Shown: positions 1-8,460, counted from the stretch's first letter. The stretch: DNA of 63,969 nucleotides from Thermoanaerobacterales bacterium 50_218 (GCA_001508855.1 LGFL01000005.1:1-63969), one strand, 5' to 3'. Made by a program: numbers and translations. Notes: generated by a model not told the origin, from the sequence alone.

Positions 1-633
1 GCCATTTTGTTTGGGATGCTCTATCTGGCCGGAGCCCGTCCCTTGCATTTGTTGAGCCTCATTTGTGGGGGTCTGGCAGTTGTGGTGCTTGCCCTGGTGC
101 TGCATTTTTCTCCGCTTCACCTCCCTCTCCCATTGAAGGAGTACCAGATCGCCAGGCTTGTTGTCTTCCTCGACCCTTATAAGGATCCTCAGGGTGCAGG
201 TTATCACATTATTCAGTCTCTCGTTGCCATCGGTTCTGGTGGTCTGTGGGGGAAAGGGCTTTATCGGGGTTCCCAGGTGCAGCTGAATTTTCTTCCCGAA
301 CACCATACTGACTTCATTTTTTCCGTGGTTGGGGAGGAGCTCGGTTTTCTGGGGGCTTCCTTCCTGCTTTTGCTTTATTTTTGCCTCCTCTACAGGACAC
401 TGAAAATCGCTTTCCAGGCAGGTGACCTCTACGGAAGGCTTTTAGTTGGCGGGATCTTCTCAATGTGGCTGTTCCACATTGTCGAAAATATCGGGATGAC
501 CATTGGCTTGATGCCGATTACGGGAATACCCCTCCCTTTTTTGAGCTATGGAGGAAGCTTTATGCTCACTAATATGCTTGCCGTGGGTCTTATTTTAAAC
601 ATTTATCAGAGGAAAGAAAGGATGCTCTTCTAG
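1..633 (+). CDS. rodA: RodA/FtsW-family peptidoglycan polymerase, C-terminal part
   Basis: The reading frame is already open at base 1, so only the last ~210 residues are present. They are hydrophobic with several membrane segments and carry typical SEDS-family stretches, including an F-S-V-V-G-E-E-L-G-F loop (about residues 104-113) and a P-L-P-F-L-S-Y-G-G-S motif near residue 178. SEDS proteins polymerise lipid II glycan strands at the membrane. The SpoIVFA-like gene downstream matches the mreBCD-minCD-rodA neighbourhood of Clostridia, so RodA (elongation) is more likely than FtsW or SpoVE. That choice is inferred from context. Confidence 0.88.
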   Translation, partial: AILFGMLYLAGARPLHLLSLICGGLAVVVLALVLHFSPLHLPLPLKEYQIARLVVFLDPYKDPQGAGYHIIQSLVAIGSGGLWGKGLYRGSQVQLNFLPEHHTDFIFSVVGEELGFLGASFLLLLYFCLLYRTLKIAFQAGDLYGRLLVGGIFSMWLFHIVENIGMTIGLMPITGIPLPFLSYGGSFMLTNMLAVGLILNIYQRKERMLF

Positions 634-691
634 CATATCTTTCCAGGCAAGGCCATAATATTTTTACTGATAAGGTGGGGAGGGGTTAGGT

Positions 692-1315
692 TTGAAAGAG
701 TATTCACTTAACCGGTTGCAGCAGTTGAAGAAATTTTTTTGGCGTTGTCTGCTTGCTTCACTGCTGTTTTGTTTTTTCTGGTGGCTGATCAACGGGGGAG
801 GTGAAGTGGGGAGGTTTGCGGAAAACATGATCGGTTACCTGGTGAACAGGGATTATGATCTTGAATCTGCCTGGGAGCAGGTGAGTAGAGGCATCTTTCC
901 CAAAAGTGGGCTTGAGGGTGAAGCGTTCGAACAAGTCACCTCTTCTTACCCAGACCTTCCAGCAACAGGGAAGGTAGTCCGGGGATTTGGCTGGCAGAAG
1001 GGAAGAGATGGCTGGCCGCGTTTCAGTGAAGGGATTGAGCTGGAGGTTAGTGAGGGAGCCCTTGTGCGTGCTGTTCTTCCTGGAAGGGTTGTCATGATCG
1101 GAGAAGACGAGATTTTGGGGAAGTACCTGATCATTGAACACGAAGGTGGTTGTGCGAGCCTTTACGGGAGGCTTGCGGAAATCGGGGTTCAACAAGACCA
1201 GGAGGTCGTGCAGGGACAGGCTGTGGCTTCAGTTCGCGGGAAGTTCTTTCACTTCGAGGTTCGCCAGGGAGACCACCTCGTTGACCCTCTTCAAAGCTTC
1301 CAGAAAGAATCGTGA
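692..1315 (+). CDS. SpoIVFA-like membrane protein with degenerate M23 (LytM) domain
   Basis: 207 residues, TTG start preceded by a G-rich ribosome site (GGGGAGGGG). One membrane segment lies at residues ~15-33, then an extracytoplasmic stretch, then a C-terminal LytM/M23 fold from ~residue 90. The zinc ligands look lost: the usual H-x3-D region reads F-S-E-G-I-E-L, and the usual H-x-H before F-E reads F-F-H-F-E. A LytM domain without catalytic residues next to rodA is what SpoIVFA looks like in Bacillus, where it holds the pro-sigma-K protease SpoIVFB in check. No SpoIVFB (M50) gene follows here. An inactive M23 structural protein of other function remains possible. Confidence 0.7.
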   Translation: MKEYSLNRLQQLKKFFWRCLLASLLFCFFWWLINGGGEVGRFAENMIGYLVNRDYDLESAWEQVSRGIFPKSGLEGEAFEQVTSSYPDLPATGKVVRGFGWQKGRDGWPRFSEGIELEVSEGALVRAVLPGRVVMIGEDEILGKYLIIEHEGGCASLYGRLAEIGVQQDQEVVQGQAVASVRGKFFHFEVRQGDHLVDPLQSFQKES

Positions 1316-1319
1316 TTCC

Positions 1320-3008
1320 CTACTCGTTTTCCTTGAGCACTCGTGCCCTGGCGTAGGTGCGGTAGACCTTGGTGATCTCCACGGGAATCGTTTCTCCCAC
1401 AAAGGCCCTGCCGTTCTCTACATCAATGACATATCCGTGAACCCGAGCGATCCCGTCTTCTGGGTTGCTGGCATGGGCATCTTCCACCTTGACTTCGAGG
1501 ATTTCTCCAACTTTTACGGGTGCAGATAGTGTCGCTATTTCCTTCTGGTCGTGTAGGCTTCTGACGTGGACCTCTTCCATATGGAGGTTTTCCATGCCCT
1601 TGACAATGATCTGCTTCCCTGTATCCTGCTCCAGTTCTCGGAGTCGGCTGCCTCCGCTACCGATTAGAAGTGCGGCCACACTGGGGTGAGCCTCTACGAG
1701 AAGCGCGGGGGCTTGAGTTTTCCGAGCAAGGTCTTTGATTTCCTGACACGCCTTTAGGCTCACAGTTTCTTCAGAAAGGATCTTTCCTTTCCCTTCACAG
1801 TAAGGGCAGGGTCTTTCAAGGATGCTGCTCAAGCTCGGTCTCACTTTCTTTCTGGTGAGTTCTACCAATCCCAACTGGGTAAGGCCAAGGACGAACGTTT
1901 GGGTTTTGTCTTTTTCGAGTTCTTTTTCCAGGTGTTTAAGGACTTCATTCTTGTGCTCCGGGGATTCCATGTCAATGAAGTCGATGATGATGATCCCTCC
2001 CAAATTGCGGAGGCGCAACTGGCGGGCGATTTCCTTCACTGCTTCCATATTGGTATGGAAGGCTGTTTCGGCGAAGTTTTTGGAACCCGTGTACTTCCCG
2101 GTGTTGACGTCAATTACGGTCAGTGCTTCGGTTTCCTCGATCACGAGATAGCCTCCGTTCTTCAGCCAGACTTTAGGGCGCAAGGCCCTGTTAATTTCTT
2201 GTTCAAGCCCAAACTCTGACCAGAGGTCTGCTTCGTGGAGGACGACCCTCGTTTTCAGGTGGGGACCAATCACCTCCAGAATTTTGAGGGCTTTTTTGTA
2301 TGTTTTTGGGTCATTGATCACGATTCTTTCCACATCTTCGCTAAAGAGGTCCCGTAATACCCAGGAGACAAGTTCTACTTCCCTGTGCAGGAGCGCGGGA
2401 GCACTGGTTTTTGCAGCCTTTTCCAGAATCTCCTGCCACATGGCGTAGAGGGCAAGGACGTCTTTCCGAAGGCCTTCTTTATCGATACCTTCGGCCGCGG
2501 TTCTGATGATCAAACCTATACCCGGAATCCGGATCTCTTCACCAATGGCTTTTAATCGCTCCCTTTCCCTTTCTCTGTGGATGCGCCTGGAAACACCGAG
2601 ACAATCCATATTGGGAAATAAAACTGTATACCGGCCTGGGAGGGTTATCTGGGTAGTCACCCGCGCTCCTTTGGTTCCCAGAGGTTCTTTAACAACTTGG
2701 ACGAGGATTTCCTGGCCCTCCTGGAGCAGGTTCTGGATCGGGAGCTTTTTTCCTTTTTCCTCTATATCTGGATGAATCGGGCTTTTGTGGACATCGTCAA
2801 CATGGAGGAAGGCATTCCGTTCCAACCCGATGTTTACGAAAGCTGCCTGCATTCCGGGAAGGACGTTTTCCACCCTGCCTTTGTAAATGTTCCCTGCCAG
2901 GCGGACGTCAAAGGCGCGCTCCAGGTAGACCTCCATCAACTGGCCGTTTTCCAAGACCGCGGCCTTTGTTTCTTCTTTGGTGACATTGATGATAATCTCC
3001 TTTTTCAT
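1320..3008 (-). CDS. rng: Ribonuclease G/E family endoribonuclease
   Basis: 562 residues, ATG start. It has an N-terminal S1 RNA-binding domain (residues ~35-120), the RNase E/G catalytic core with the D-V-N-T-G and I-I-D-F-I-D-M acidic motifs (around residues 300 and 345), and a C-P-Y-C zinc link near residue 400. About 60 further residues (G-E-I-L-E-V-K-V ... G-R-A-F-V-G-E) resemble a TRAM RNA-binding domain, an extension seen in some clostridial RNase G proteins. It would act in rRNA maturation and mRNA turnover. It converges on the SpoIVFA-like gene with only 4 bases between the stops and lies downstream of the two radical-SAM-associated genes on the same strand. Confidence 0.93.
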   Translation of the reverse strand: MKKEIIINVTKEETKAAVLENGQLMEVYLERAFDVRLAGNIYKGRVENVLPGMQAAFVNIGLERNAFLHVDDVHKSPIHPDIEEKGKKLPIQNLLQEGQEILVQVVKEPLGTKGARVTTQITLPGRYTVLFPNMDCLGVSRRIHRERERERLKAIGEEIRIPGIGLIIRTAAEGIDKEGLRKDVLALYAMWQEILEKAAKTSAPALLHREVELVSWVLRDLFSEDVERIVINDPKTYKKALKILEVIGPHLKTRVVLHEADLWSEFGLEQEINRALRPKVWLKNGGYLVIEETEALTVIDVNTGKYTGSKNFAETAFHTNMEAVKEIARQLRLRNLGGIIIIDFIDMESPEHKNEVLKHLEKELEKDKTQTFVLGLTQLGLVELTRKKVRPSLSSILERPCPYCEGKGKILSEETVSLKACQEIKDLARKTQAPALLVEAHPSVAALLIGSGGSRLRELEQDTGKQIIVKGMENLHMEEVHVRSLHDQKEIATLSAPVKVGEILEVKVEDAHASNPEDGIARVHGYVIDVENGRAFVGETIPVEITKVYRTYARARVLKENE

Positions 3009-3035
3009 TTCCCAACTGATTTCCTTGGCCCCTCC

Positions 3036-3740
3036 TTAGCTTGTTTCTTTTTCCCAGAAATTCTTTTTTTCTCCCATCGGTGTGACCAGCTTTTCGCCCT
3101 GCTCTCGGAAAAGCCCCACCCTGGTAACTGGCGCGCATTCTGGTTTCTGCCAACAGTTGCCATGCCTGAAGAGAACCTCGAGGACCCCTCGCAGAGGAAC
3201 CTCCCCAGGGCCCACCCTTACCAGCAGGTCGAGAACAGGTTTCCCTTCCTGGATCGAAATCCGGGCGTTTTTAATCCCGGTCTTGATGTCAAAAATCTTA
3301 CCGTCCTTGGGGCGCCGGTAGAACCACTCTCCCGGTTGTCTCAACTGTTCAATTACTTCTTGCCAGGCAACACCCGCTTCGGGCAAGAGAACCCGGTACC
3401 AGGCGCAGTCGATGGCTTTGCTGAGAGGTGGGGCAACGGGAGGCAGCGCTTCAATCCTCTTTAGGCTCAAGCCTTCGGGAAGCTGACTCCCTAGTTGTGC
3501 TTCTGCTTTTTGGGAGGGAATTGGTCTCTCAAGTTCCAGGTCGAGGTATTCGTGGAGACCAGTCACCCCCACGATCAACGGAGGTCCTAAAGACAGCTTT
3601 GGACGGGGGTTAAAGCCACGGGTGTAAGCTACAGGCAGTCGTGCCCTGCGGACGGCACGGGTAAAGACACGAACAAGGTCGAGGTGGGAGATGAATCTGA
3701 GAACACCAGTTTTTGCGTATTCAACTCTGTATTTAAGCAC
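3036..3740 (-). CDS. TIGR03936-family protein (DUF2344), radical SAM partner
   Basis: 234 residues. The start Y-R-V-E-Y-A-K-T-G-V-L-R-F-I-S-H-L-D is characteristic of the TIGR03936/DUF2344 family, which nearly always adjoins, or is fused to, the B12-binding radical SAM protein TIGR03960. The family has no established reaction. Its fixed pairing with the radical SAM gene and RNase G suggests RNA or tRNA modification, but that is inference. It begins directly after the stop of the radical SAM gene, so the two are translationally coupled. The N-terminal G-F-N-P-R-P-K-L-S-L-G-P-P-L segment is the best conserved part. Confidence 0.88.
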   Translation of the reverse strand: MLKYRVEYAKTGVLRFISHLDLVRVFTRAVRRARLPVAYTRGFNPRPKLSLGPPLIVGVTGLHEYLDLELERPIPSQKAEAQLGSQLPEGLSLKRIEALPPVAPPLSKAIDCAWYRVLLPEAGVAWQEVIEQLRQPGEWFYRRPKDGKIFDIKTGIKNARISIQEGKPVLDLLVRVGPGEVPLRGVLEVLFRHGNCWQKPECAPVTRVGLFREQGEKLVTPMGEKKNFWEKETS

Positions 3741-5606
3741 CTAGAAGCACCCCTTTGTGTCTGGTTCTGCCAGAAGTGGGGACACCTCGAGAGCCTGACA
3801 GACTCCGCAACCCTCGCACCTTGAATTTCGGCAGTCGAAGGTAAGTTCACCTGCAAGGGCGCGATGGTGCTCGGAGATCAGGAACTCTTTTGCGATCCTA
3901 CTGTCGATGTGGTCCCAGGGAAGAGGGTCTTCGTAGTTGAACTTTCTATTAGCGTAAAACTCCGGATCGAGCTGGTGTTCCTGAAAGCTTTTTTCCCAGA
4001 AGTGGAAACGGAAGTGTTCTGTCCAGCCATCGAACCTGCAGCCGTACTTCCAGGCACTGGCGATGACCGGAGCCAGCCTTCGGTCACCCCGCGCCAGAAC
4101 TGCTTCCAGAAAGCTCATTTCTACGTTATGCCAATTATAAACCGCGCCGCTTTTTTGAACAAGGGTTCGCAAAAATTTGTGCTTTTCCTTCAGGACCTGG
4201 CGCTGGTTTTGAGCTTCCCACTGAAAAGGGGTGTGGGCTTTGGGTACAAATGAGGAGGCACTGATGGTTATTCTCGGTTTCCTTCTGGAGGATCTTTTAC
4301 CGATTTCTTTCACCTTTCTCACAAGTTCGACAATACCTTCGAGGTCTTCTTTCGTTTCTGTGGGCAATCCGACCATGAAGTAGAGTTTGACAGCCTGCCA
4401 ACCAGCCTCGAAAGCAGTTCTTACTGCTTCCAGAAAATCCTTTTCAGTGACCCCTTTGTTGATCACGTTTCTTAAGCGCTGGGTTCCCGCTTCTGGGGCA
4501 AAAGTGAGGCTGGTTTTCCGGGCGCCTGGGAGTTTGCGGGCGATCTGCACACTGAAGGAGTCAACCCGTAGGGAGGGTAGGTTGATTCCCGTTTCCAACT
4601 CACCGCACTTTTCCCGCAGCCGGGGCAGCAGGCTTTCCAGCTGGCTGTAGTCGAGGCTGCTCAGTGACACCAGGGAGAGTTCTTCGTAACCAGTGTTTTT
4701 GAGGATCTTTTCTGCCTGCCGCAGCAGCAGTTGGGGATTCCTCTCCCGCACCGGCCTGTAGATCATTCCTGCCTGGCAGAAGCGGCAGCCGCGGGTACAC
4801 CCCCGAAACACTTCTACCATTCCCCTTTCGTGGACTGCTTCTGCAAGGGGAACGAGGGGTGCCAGCGGGAAGTAGGTATTGTTCAAGTCTCTGACTACAC
4901 GCTTCTTGATCCGCCGGGGTGCAGCCTGATGGATTGGTTGAATTTCCCTGAACCTCCCTGCTTCATCGTAGAAGGCCTGGTAGAAGGAAGGAACATACAC
5001 ACCGGGAATTTGGCTGAGAGCCTCCAGAACCTCGTTCCTACTGGTTTTGGTTCTTTTCCAACCGATATTCTTGAGCACTTCTAGAATCTCCAGGAGAACT
5101 TCTTCTCCTTCTCCGATTACCAGGCAGTCGAAGAATGCGGCAACAGGCTCCGGATTGAAGGCAACGGGTCCCCCGGCGATCACCAGTGGTTGAGTAGTAC
5201 GCTCCTGTGCATAGAAGGGGATTCCTGCCAAGTCGAGCATGTTCAGGATGTTGGTGAATGTCAGCTCATATTGAAGGGTGAACCCGATGACATCGAACTG
5301 GCCCAAGGGCCGCCAGGACTCTAGGCTGAAAAGGGGTAGACCTCTTTTGCGCAATTCTTCTTCCATATCTGGCGCAGGAGCGAAGACCCGCTCCATCAGG
5401 TAGTCGGAATGTTCGTTAACAAGACCATAGAGAATTTGGAGGCCGAGGTGAGACATGCCCACCTCGTAGAGGTCAGGAAAGGCGAAGACCATCCGAACTT
5501 TTGCTTGATCCCAATTTTTTCTGATGGCGTTCCACTCTGTTCCCAGATAACGGGCCGGTCGTTGCACATTGGGAAGGACTTCGTTTTCTAGAACTTCTTG
5601 AAGCAT
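3741..5606 (-). CDS. TIGR03960-family B12-binding-domain radical SAM protein
   Basis: 621 residues, ATG start. The N-terminal third has the cobalamin-binding-like fold (V-G-M-S-H-L-G near residue 50, I-A-G-G-P near 145). The middle has the radical SAM core with the 4Fe-4S motif C-T-R-G-C-R-F-C near residues 268-275. The Cys-rich C-terminus (C-R-N-S-R-C-E-G-C-G-V-C) probably carries a second metal centre. The substrate is unknown. It is the first gene of a three-gene minus-strand unit with the DUF2344 gene and rng. In related genomes these genes usually read in the same direction as rplU, so the block looks inverted here. Confidence 0.9.
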   Translation of the reverse strand: MLQEVLENEVLPNVQRPARYLGTEWNAIRKNWDQAKVRMVFAFPDLYEVGMSHLGLQILYGLVNEHSDYLMERVFAPAPDMEEELRKRGLPLFSLESWRPLGQFDVIGFTLQYELTFTNILNMLDLAGIPFYAQERTTQPLVIAGGPVAFNPEPVAAFFDCLVIGEGEEVLLEILEVLKNIGWKRTKTSRNEVLEALSQIPGVYVPSFYQAFYDEAGRFREIQPIHQAAPRRIKKRVVRDLNNTYFPLAPLVPLAEAVHERGMVEVFRGCTRGCRFCQAGMIYRPVRERNPQLLLRQAEKILKNTGYEELSLVSLSSLDYSQLESLLPRLREKCGELETGINLPSLRVDSFSVQIARKLPGARKTSLTFAPEAGTQRLRNVINKGVTEKDFLEAVRTAFEAGWQAVKLYFMVGLPTETKEDLEGIVELVRKVKEIGKRSSRRKPRITISASSFVPKAHTPFQWEAQNQRQVLKEKHKFLRTLVQKSGAVYNWHNVEMSFLEAVLARGDRRLAPVIASAWKYGCRFDGWTEHFRFHFWEKSFQEHQLDPEFYANRKFNYEDPLPWDHIDSRIAKEFLISEHHRALAGELTFDCRNSRCEGCGVCQALEVSPLLAEPDTKGCF

Positions 5607-5711
5607 CTGATCCCAGCTCCTGAGTCGGTGTTTTGTTGCTTCTTTATTTTACCGCTTTTTCTGGATGTTTTAAAACATTTTAAAACATTGAAGAGAAGGG
5701 GCTTCGGTTGC

Positions 5712-5741
5712 TTGACAGGAGGGAGAGGAGCATGCTACAAT
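5712..5741 (+). promoter_or_regulatory. Sigma-A-type promoter for rplU
   Basis: TTGACA at 5712-5717 and TACAAT at 5736-5741, separated by 18 bases. Transcription would begin near 5748, about 87 bases before the rplU start, leaving room for a structured leader. Confidence 0.75.
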
Positions 5742-5747
5742 GCGCAT

Positions 5748-5834
5748 GTGTAAAAAACGCTTGGTGCGGGTCGAAAGTGCAGTCTAGAGGAACCAAGGCT
5801 GCCACCTGTGATACCAGCGGAAGGAGGAGTTGCT
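5748..5834 (+). ncRNA. Probable L21 (rplU) leader
   Basis: The untranslated region contains a hairpin in which GTGCAGTCT (from ~5776) pairs with AGGCTGCCAC across a loop with AGAGGAACCA, followed by the AAGGAGG ribosome site at 5821-5827. Firmicutes rplU operons commonly carry such an autoregulatory L21 leader. Position and one convincing hairpin support this; a covariance-model match was not tested. Confidence 0.45.
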
Positions 5835-6200
5835 GTGTACGCCATCATCGAAACAGGAGGAAAACAGTGCCGAGTTCAGGAAGGTGACCTGATCAGGGTG
5901 GAGAAACTAGATGTGCCTGAAGGGGAAAAGGTTGTCCTGGATAAGGTGCTGGCAGTAGGAGAAGGGGAGAGCTTTCTTGTAGGGACACCTTTTGTTCCCG
6001 ATGCCCAGGTTGTTGCCAAGGTGCGGCGTCAGGGGAAAGGAAAGAAGATCATCGTTTTCAAATACAAACCAAAGAAGAATTACAGGCGCAAGAGAGGTCA
6101 TCGCCAGCTTTTTACAGAGTTGCTGGTGGAGGAGGTTATCTATCCTGGGATGCCGGAGAAAAGAGCGGAACCCGAGGCTTCTGAAGAACCTCAAGAGTAG
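5835..6200 (+). CDS. rplU: 50S ribosomal protein L21
   Basis: 121 residues from the GTG at 5835, chosen because AAGGAGG lies 7 bases upstream and the product then begins [11 protein letters not shown], the family start. A GTG 27 bases earlier is in frame but has no ribosome site. The L21 core (G-G-K-Q, the [16 protein letters not shown] region) is complete. The protein is somewhat longer than the usual ~103 residues because of an acidic tail rich in Glu, Pro and Ala. First gene of the rplU-prp-(IS)-rpmA cluster. Confidence 0.96.
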   Translation: MYAIIETGGKQCRVQEGDLIRVEKLDVPEGEKVVLDKVLAVGEGESFLVGTPFVPDAQVVAKVRRQGKGKKIIVFKYKPKKNYRRKRGHRQLFTELLVEEVIYPGMPEKRAEPEASEEPQE

Positions 6201-6217
6201 CCTTCAGGAAGAGGTCG

Positions 6218-6571
6218 ATGATTGAGGCGGTTTTTTTTGAAAATGAGTCTCATGAACTTGAGGGGTTTCAGGTTGCTGGACATGCAGGCTATGCCCCGGC
6301 AGGAGAAGACATCGTCTGTGCCGGGGTATCGGCGCTTGTCCAGGCGGCTGTTTGTGGTTTGGAAAAATTTCTTAGCACCCCCCCAGATGTCCAGAAGGTA
6401 GCCTGGGGTGAAGAGAACATTGTCTTCAAGGTGGTTCTTTCTCACTCTCTGTCAAGTCAGGAGAAGGAAAGGGCAAAGGTGATATTGGAAACCCTTGAAC
6501 TGGGTTTAACGGGTATTGCCAAAAGTTATCCTGATTATATAAGGGTAAGACGTGCTATGAAAAGTCAATAG
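6218..6571 (+). CDS. prp: Ribosomal-processing cysteine protease Prp
   Basis: 117 residues (YsxB family). The catalytic pair expected for Prp is visible: His in V-A-G-H-A-G-Y-A and Cys in D-I-V-C-A-G-V-S, about 12 residues apart. Prp removes the short N-terminal extension of L27 in Firmicutes, cutting after the F of an L-Q-x-F motif. The rpmA product encoded just beyond the insertion element has exactly such an extension, so substrate and protease are both retained. The gene normally lies between rplU and rpmA; here an IS110-family element separates it from rpmA. Confidence 0.93.
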   Translation: MIEAVFFENESHELEGFQVAGHAGYAPAGEDIVCAGVSALVQAAVCGLEKFLSTPPDVQKVAWGEENIVFKVVLSHSLSSQEKERAKVILETLELGLTGIAKSYPDYIRVRRAMKSQ

Positions 6572-6584
6572 GCTAAAGCAAGAA

Positions 6585-6615
6585 GATCTTTGACAATCAC
6601 ATAGGGATCCTGGTC
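6585..6615 (+). repeat. IS element inverted repeat, left copy
   Basis: Pairs imperfectly with the reverse complement of 8059-8089; the shared core is TTGACAAYCACAYAGGGATC. It ends at the stop codon of the decayed recombinase gene. Confidence 0.75.
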
Positions 6616-7837
6616 ACACATTATCACCTGGTGGGGACCATTGATAATCCGGGTCATACGGTCGGTTATCTTTCCAGAGAGAGTAAATCAGATGGACAAG
6701 TTTTCTAGCAACAGCTCCGGTAGCAACGCTTGAATGCTTTCCCTGGCTGCGTTTTAGCTCATAATAGGCCTTTAGCTTTGGATTAAACCGCCGGGCTGAA
6801 ACAGCAGCCAACCACAGGCTGTTTCTCAGGAGAGGAGAACCGCGTTTAGACATCCGGTTACGGGTACCTTCGAACAGACCTGAAGCTCTGACGGAAGCAT
6901 CTAAACCGGCATAGGCCACAAGAGCCCGGGCGCCTGAGAAACGAGAAATATCCCCTATCTCACCGATAATTGCGGCAGCCAGAACGGGGCCAATGCCGGG
7001 GATGGTCTCAATTACGTGGCGATACGGGGTATCTTCGCTTGGGCGAAGCTCCTCCATAACTTCGTTGATTGCGTCCTCGATAACCTTTATCTGTTCCTCA
7101 ATGAACTCGATTTGCTCTAAGCAAAGCGTAGCTGGAGAGTGAAAGCATCCAGAGCCAGGGTAATGCCGAAGGTGCCTTTAGCCAGAGACTGAATTTTTTC
7201 AGCCCTCTCCTCACCGAGGCGGCCGCGGGAATGCTCTTTCAGGAAAGCGGATAACTCAGAAAGATCCACTTCGGCCAGGTCTTCCGGTTCGGGGTAAGAC
7301 TTAAGCAGTTCTCTGGAAGTCCGGATAAAGACATCTGAGAAACAGCCGGGGTATTCCGGAAAGATCCTGTCGAGGATACCGAGCACCTTGTTCTTAAGCC
7401 CACCGACCTGGCGAACGAACTCAAAGCGAAGCCGGGAGAGAGTCTGAAGCTTGAGAATCGTTTCAGATGGAAGCCTGGTTGCAGGGGCTCTTCCCAGTCG
7501 CAGCAGATCAGCAAGAAGCAGGGCATCCTTCTGGTCGGTCTTTGCTTTACGCACATAGAGATTACGCAGAGCATCTGACTGGATAGGGTTGATAACATGA
7601 AGCTGGAATCCTAGCTCGCTGAGGTGGCAAAAGAACAGGGAGCCAGTAATGTCCAGTGGCCTCCAGGCAGAACTTAACGCCGTCAGGCTCGATACCCAGC
7701 CTCTCTAATGCATGCAGAAGCTTATTCAATCCCCTCTTGCTGTTGTCTATATGCATCTGCAAGACAACATCGCCGGCGTCATTAACGAGGCACACCTCAT
7801 GACGATGCTTGGCTACATCGATGCCACCATAAATCAT
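6614..7837 (-). pseudogene. IS110-family transposase (DEDD recombinase), frameshifted
   Basis: Three consecutive frames together give an almost complete IS110-type recombinase of ~405 residues. Segment 1 (7837 to ~7640) has the Y-G-G-I-D-V-A-K-H start and E-A-T-G-H-Y-W. Segment 2 (~7640 to ~7122) has K-T-D-Q-K-D-A, completing the DEDD nuclease fold. Segment 3 (~7120 to 6614) has the Tnp domain with T-I-P-G-I-G-P, Y-A-G-L-D-A and the S-K-R-G-S-P-L-L-R serine region. Single-base deletions near 7640 and 7120 explain the breaks. All catalytic motifs are otherwise recognisable, so decay looks recent unless these are sequencing errors. Confidence 0.85.
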
Positions 7838-8089
7838 TCTATCTCCCTACTTTCATTGAATTTGGGCAGGGTTCCCACAACCCTTACGAGTCACTCAACC
7901 TTGCGCGTAACTCGCGGCATGCAGCAAGCTGTATCCACAACGTGCTCATTCGAGTCCTCTCGTATGGGCGGGGCTTCACTCTTACCTTCGGGACAGCACT
8001 GCTTCCCAAGGAGGATGATCGAAGCCCCCTGCCTCTACGAGAATATTTATCCGAGTTGCACCGGGATCCCTGTGTGGTTGTCAAGGATC
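7838..8089 (-). ncRNA. Candidate bridge-RNA region of the IS110 element
   Basis: This 250-base non-coding end lies upstream of the recombinase start, where IS110-group elements encode their bridge RNA. It holds several helices: 7959-7977 with 8021-8041 (CTCGTA and GGGGCTTC pairing with their complements), an inner CCTTCGGGA/TCCCAAGG pair (7985-7993 with 8004-8011), CGAGT/ACTCG (7887-7891 with 7910-7914) and AGGGTT/AACCCT (7868-7873 with 7879-7884). The helices are seen in the sequence; the bridge-RNA identity is inferred. Confidence 0.45.
8059..8089 (-). repeat. IS element inverted repeat, right copy
   Basis: Imperfect inverted copy of 6585-6615; marks the probable outer end on the rpmA side, about 60 bases before the rpmA start. 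Confidence 0.75.
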
Positions 8090-8149
8090 AGGCCTATTGT
8101 CTTGGAGCTGACTGAAACTAACTCTATAGTACAAGGAGGTGTGGTTGCC

Positions 8150-8446
8150 GTGGTTCTGGAAAAGTTTGATCTCCAGTTGTTTGCTCATAAGAAAGGTGTT
8201 GGTAGTTCCCGCAATGGTCGCGACAGTGAGTCCAAGCGGCTGGGTGTGAAGAAATATGGTGGCGAGTTTGTGACTGCTGGCAACATCATCGTCCGCCAGC
8301 GAGGGACAAAGATTCACCCTGGCAGGAATGTCGGTCGGGGCAAAGACGACACTCTCTTTGCTCTGATAGATGGTTATGTGCGTTTTGAATCGAAAGGGAA
8401 GAACCGCAAACAGGTCAGCGTCTATCCGGCATCAATGGTGATGTAA
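8150..8446 (+). CDS. rpmA: 50S ribosomal protein L27 with cleavable N-terminal extension
   Basis: 98 residues from the GTG at 8150, which is 10 bases after AAGGAGG (8133-8139); the in-frame GTG at 8141 touches that site and is unlikely. The product begins [15 protein letters not shown]. The L-Q-L-F/A junction matches the Prp cleavage motif, so mature L27 would start A-H-K-K-G. The rest is canonical L27 ([19 protein letters not shown]). The insertion upstream removes it from the rplU promoter unless transcription reads through ~1.5 kb of antisense transposon. Confidence 0.94.
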   Translation: MVLEKFDLQLFAHKKGVGSSRNGRDSESKRLGVKKYGGEFVTAGNIIVRQRGTKIHPGRNVGRGKDDTLFALIDGYVRFESKGKNRKQVSVYPASMVM

Positions 8447-8460
8447 AAGCTGGAAAACTT

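Larger units (their letters stand above)
6585..8089 (-). mobile_element. Decayed IS110-family insertion element
   Basis: About 1.5 kb inserted between prp and rpmA. The recombinase gene runs on the minus strand and carries two frameshifts. Ends are estimated from imperfect 31-base inverted repeats (6585-6615 and 8059-8089). The non-coding part upstream of the recombinase (7838-8089) is rich in stem-loops. Exact ends could lie some bases further out, because IS110 elements often leave no target duplication. Confidence 0.8.

Noticed and set aside
2697-3464. 255-codon plus-strand frame across rng and the DUF2344 gene
   Set aside because: Runs antisense through two well-supported genes and spans their boundary.
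8102-8130. TTGGAG-17-TATAGT as a replacement promoter for rpmA
   Set aside because: The start of transcription would fall inside or at the edge of the AAGGAGG site (8133-8139), destroying it; kept only as a weak possibility.
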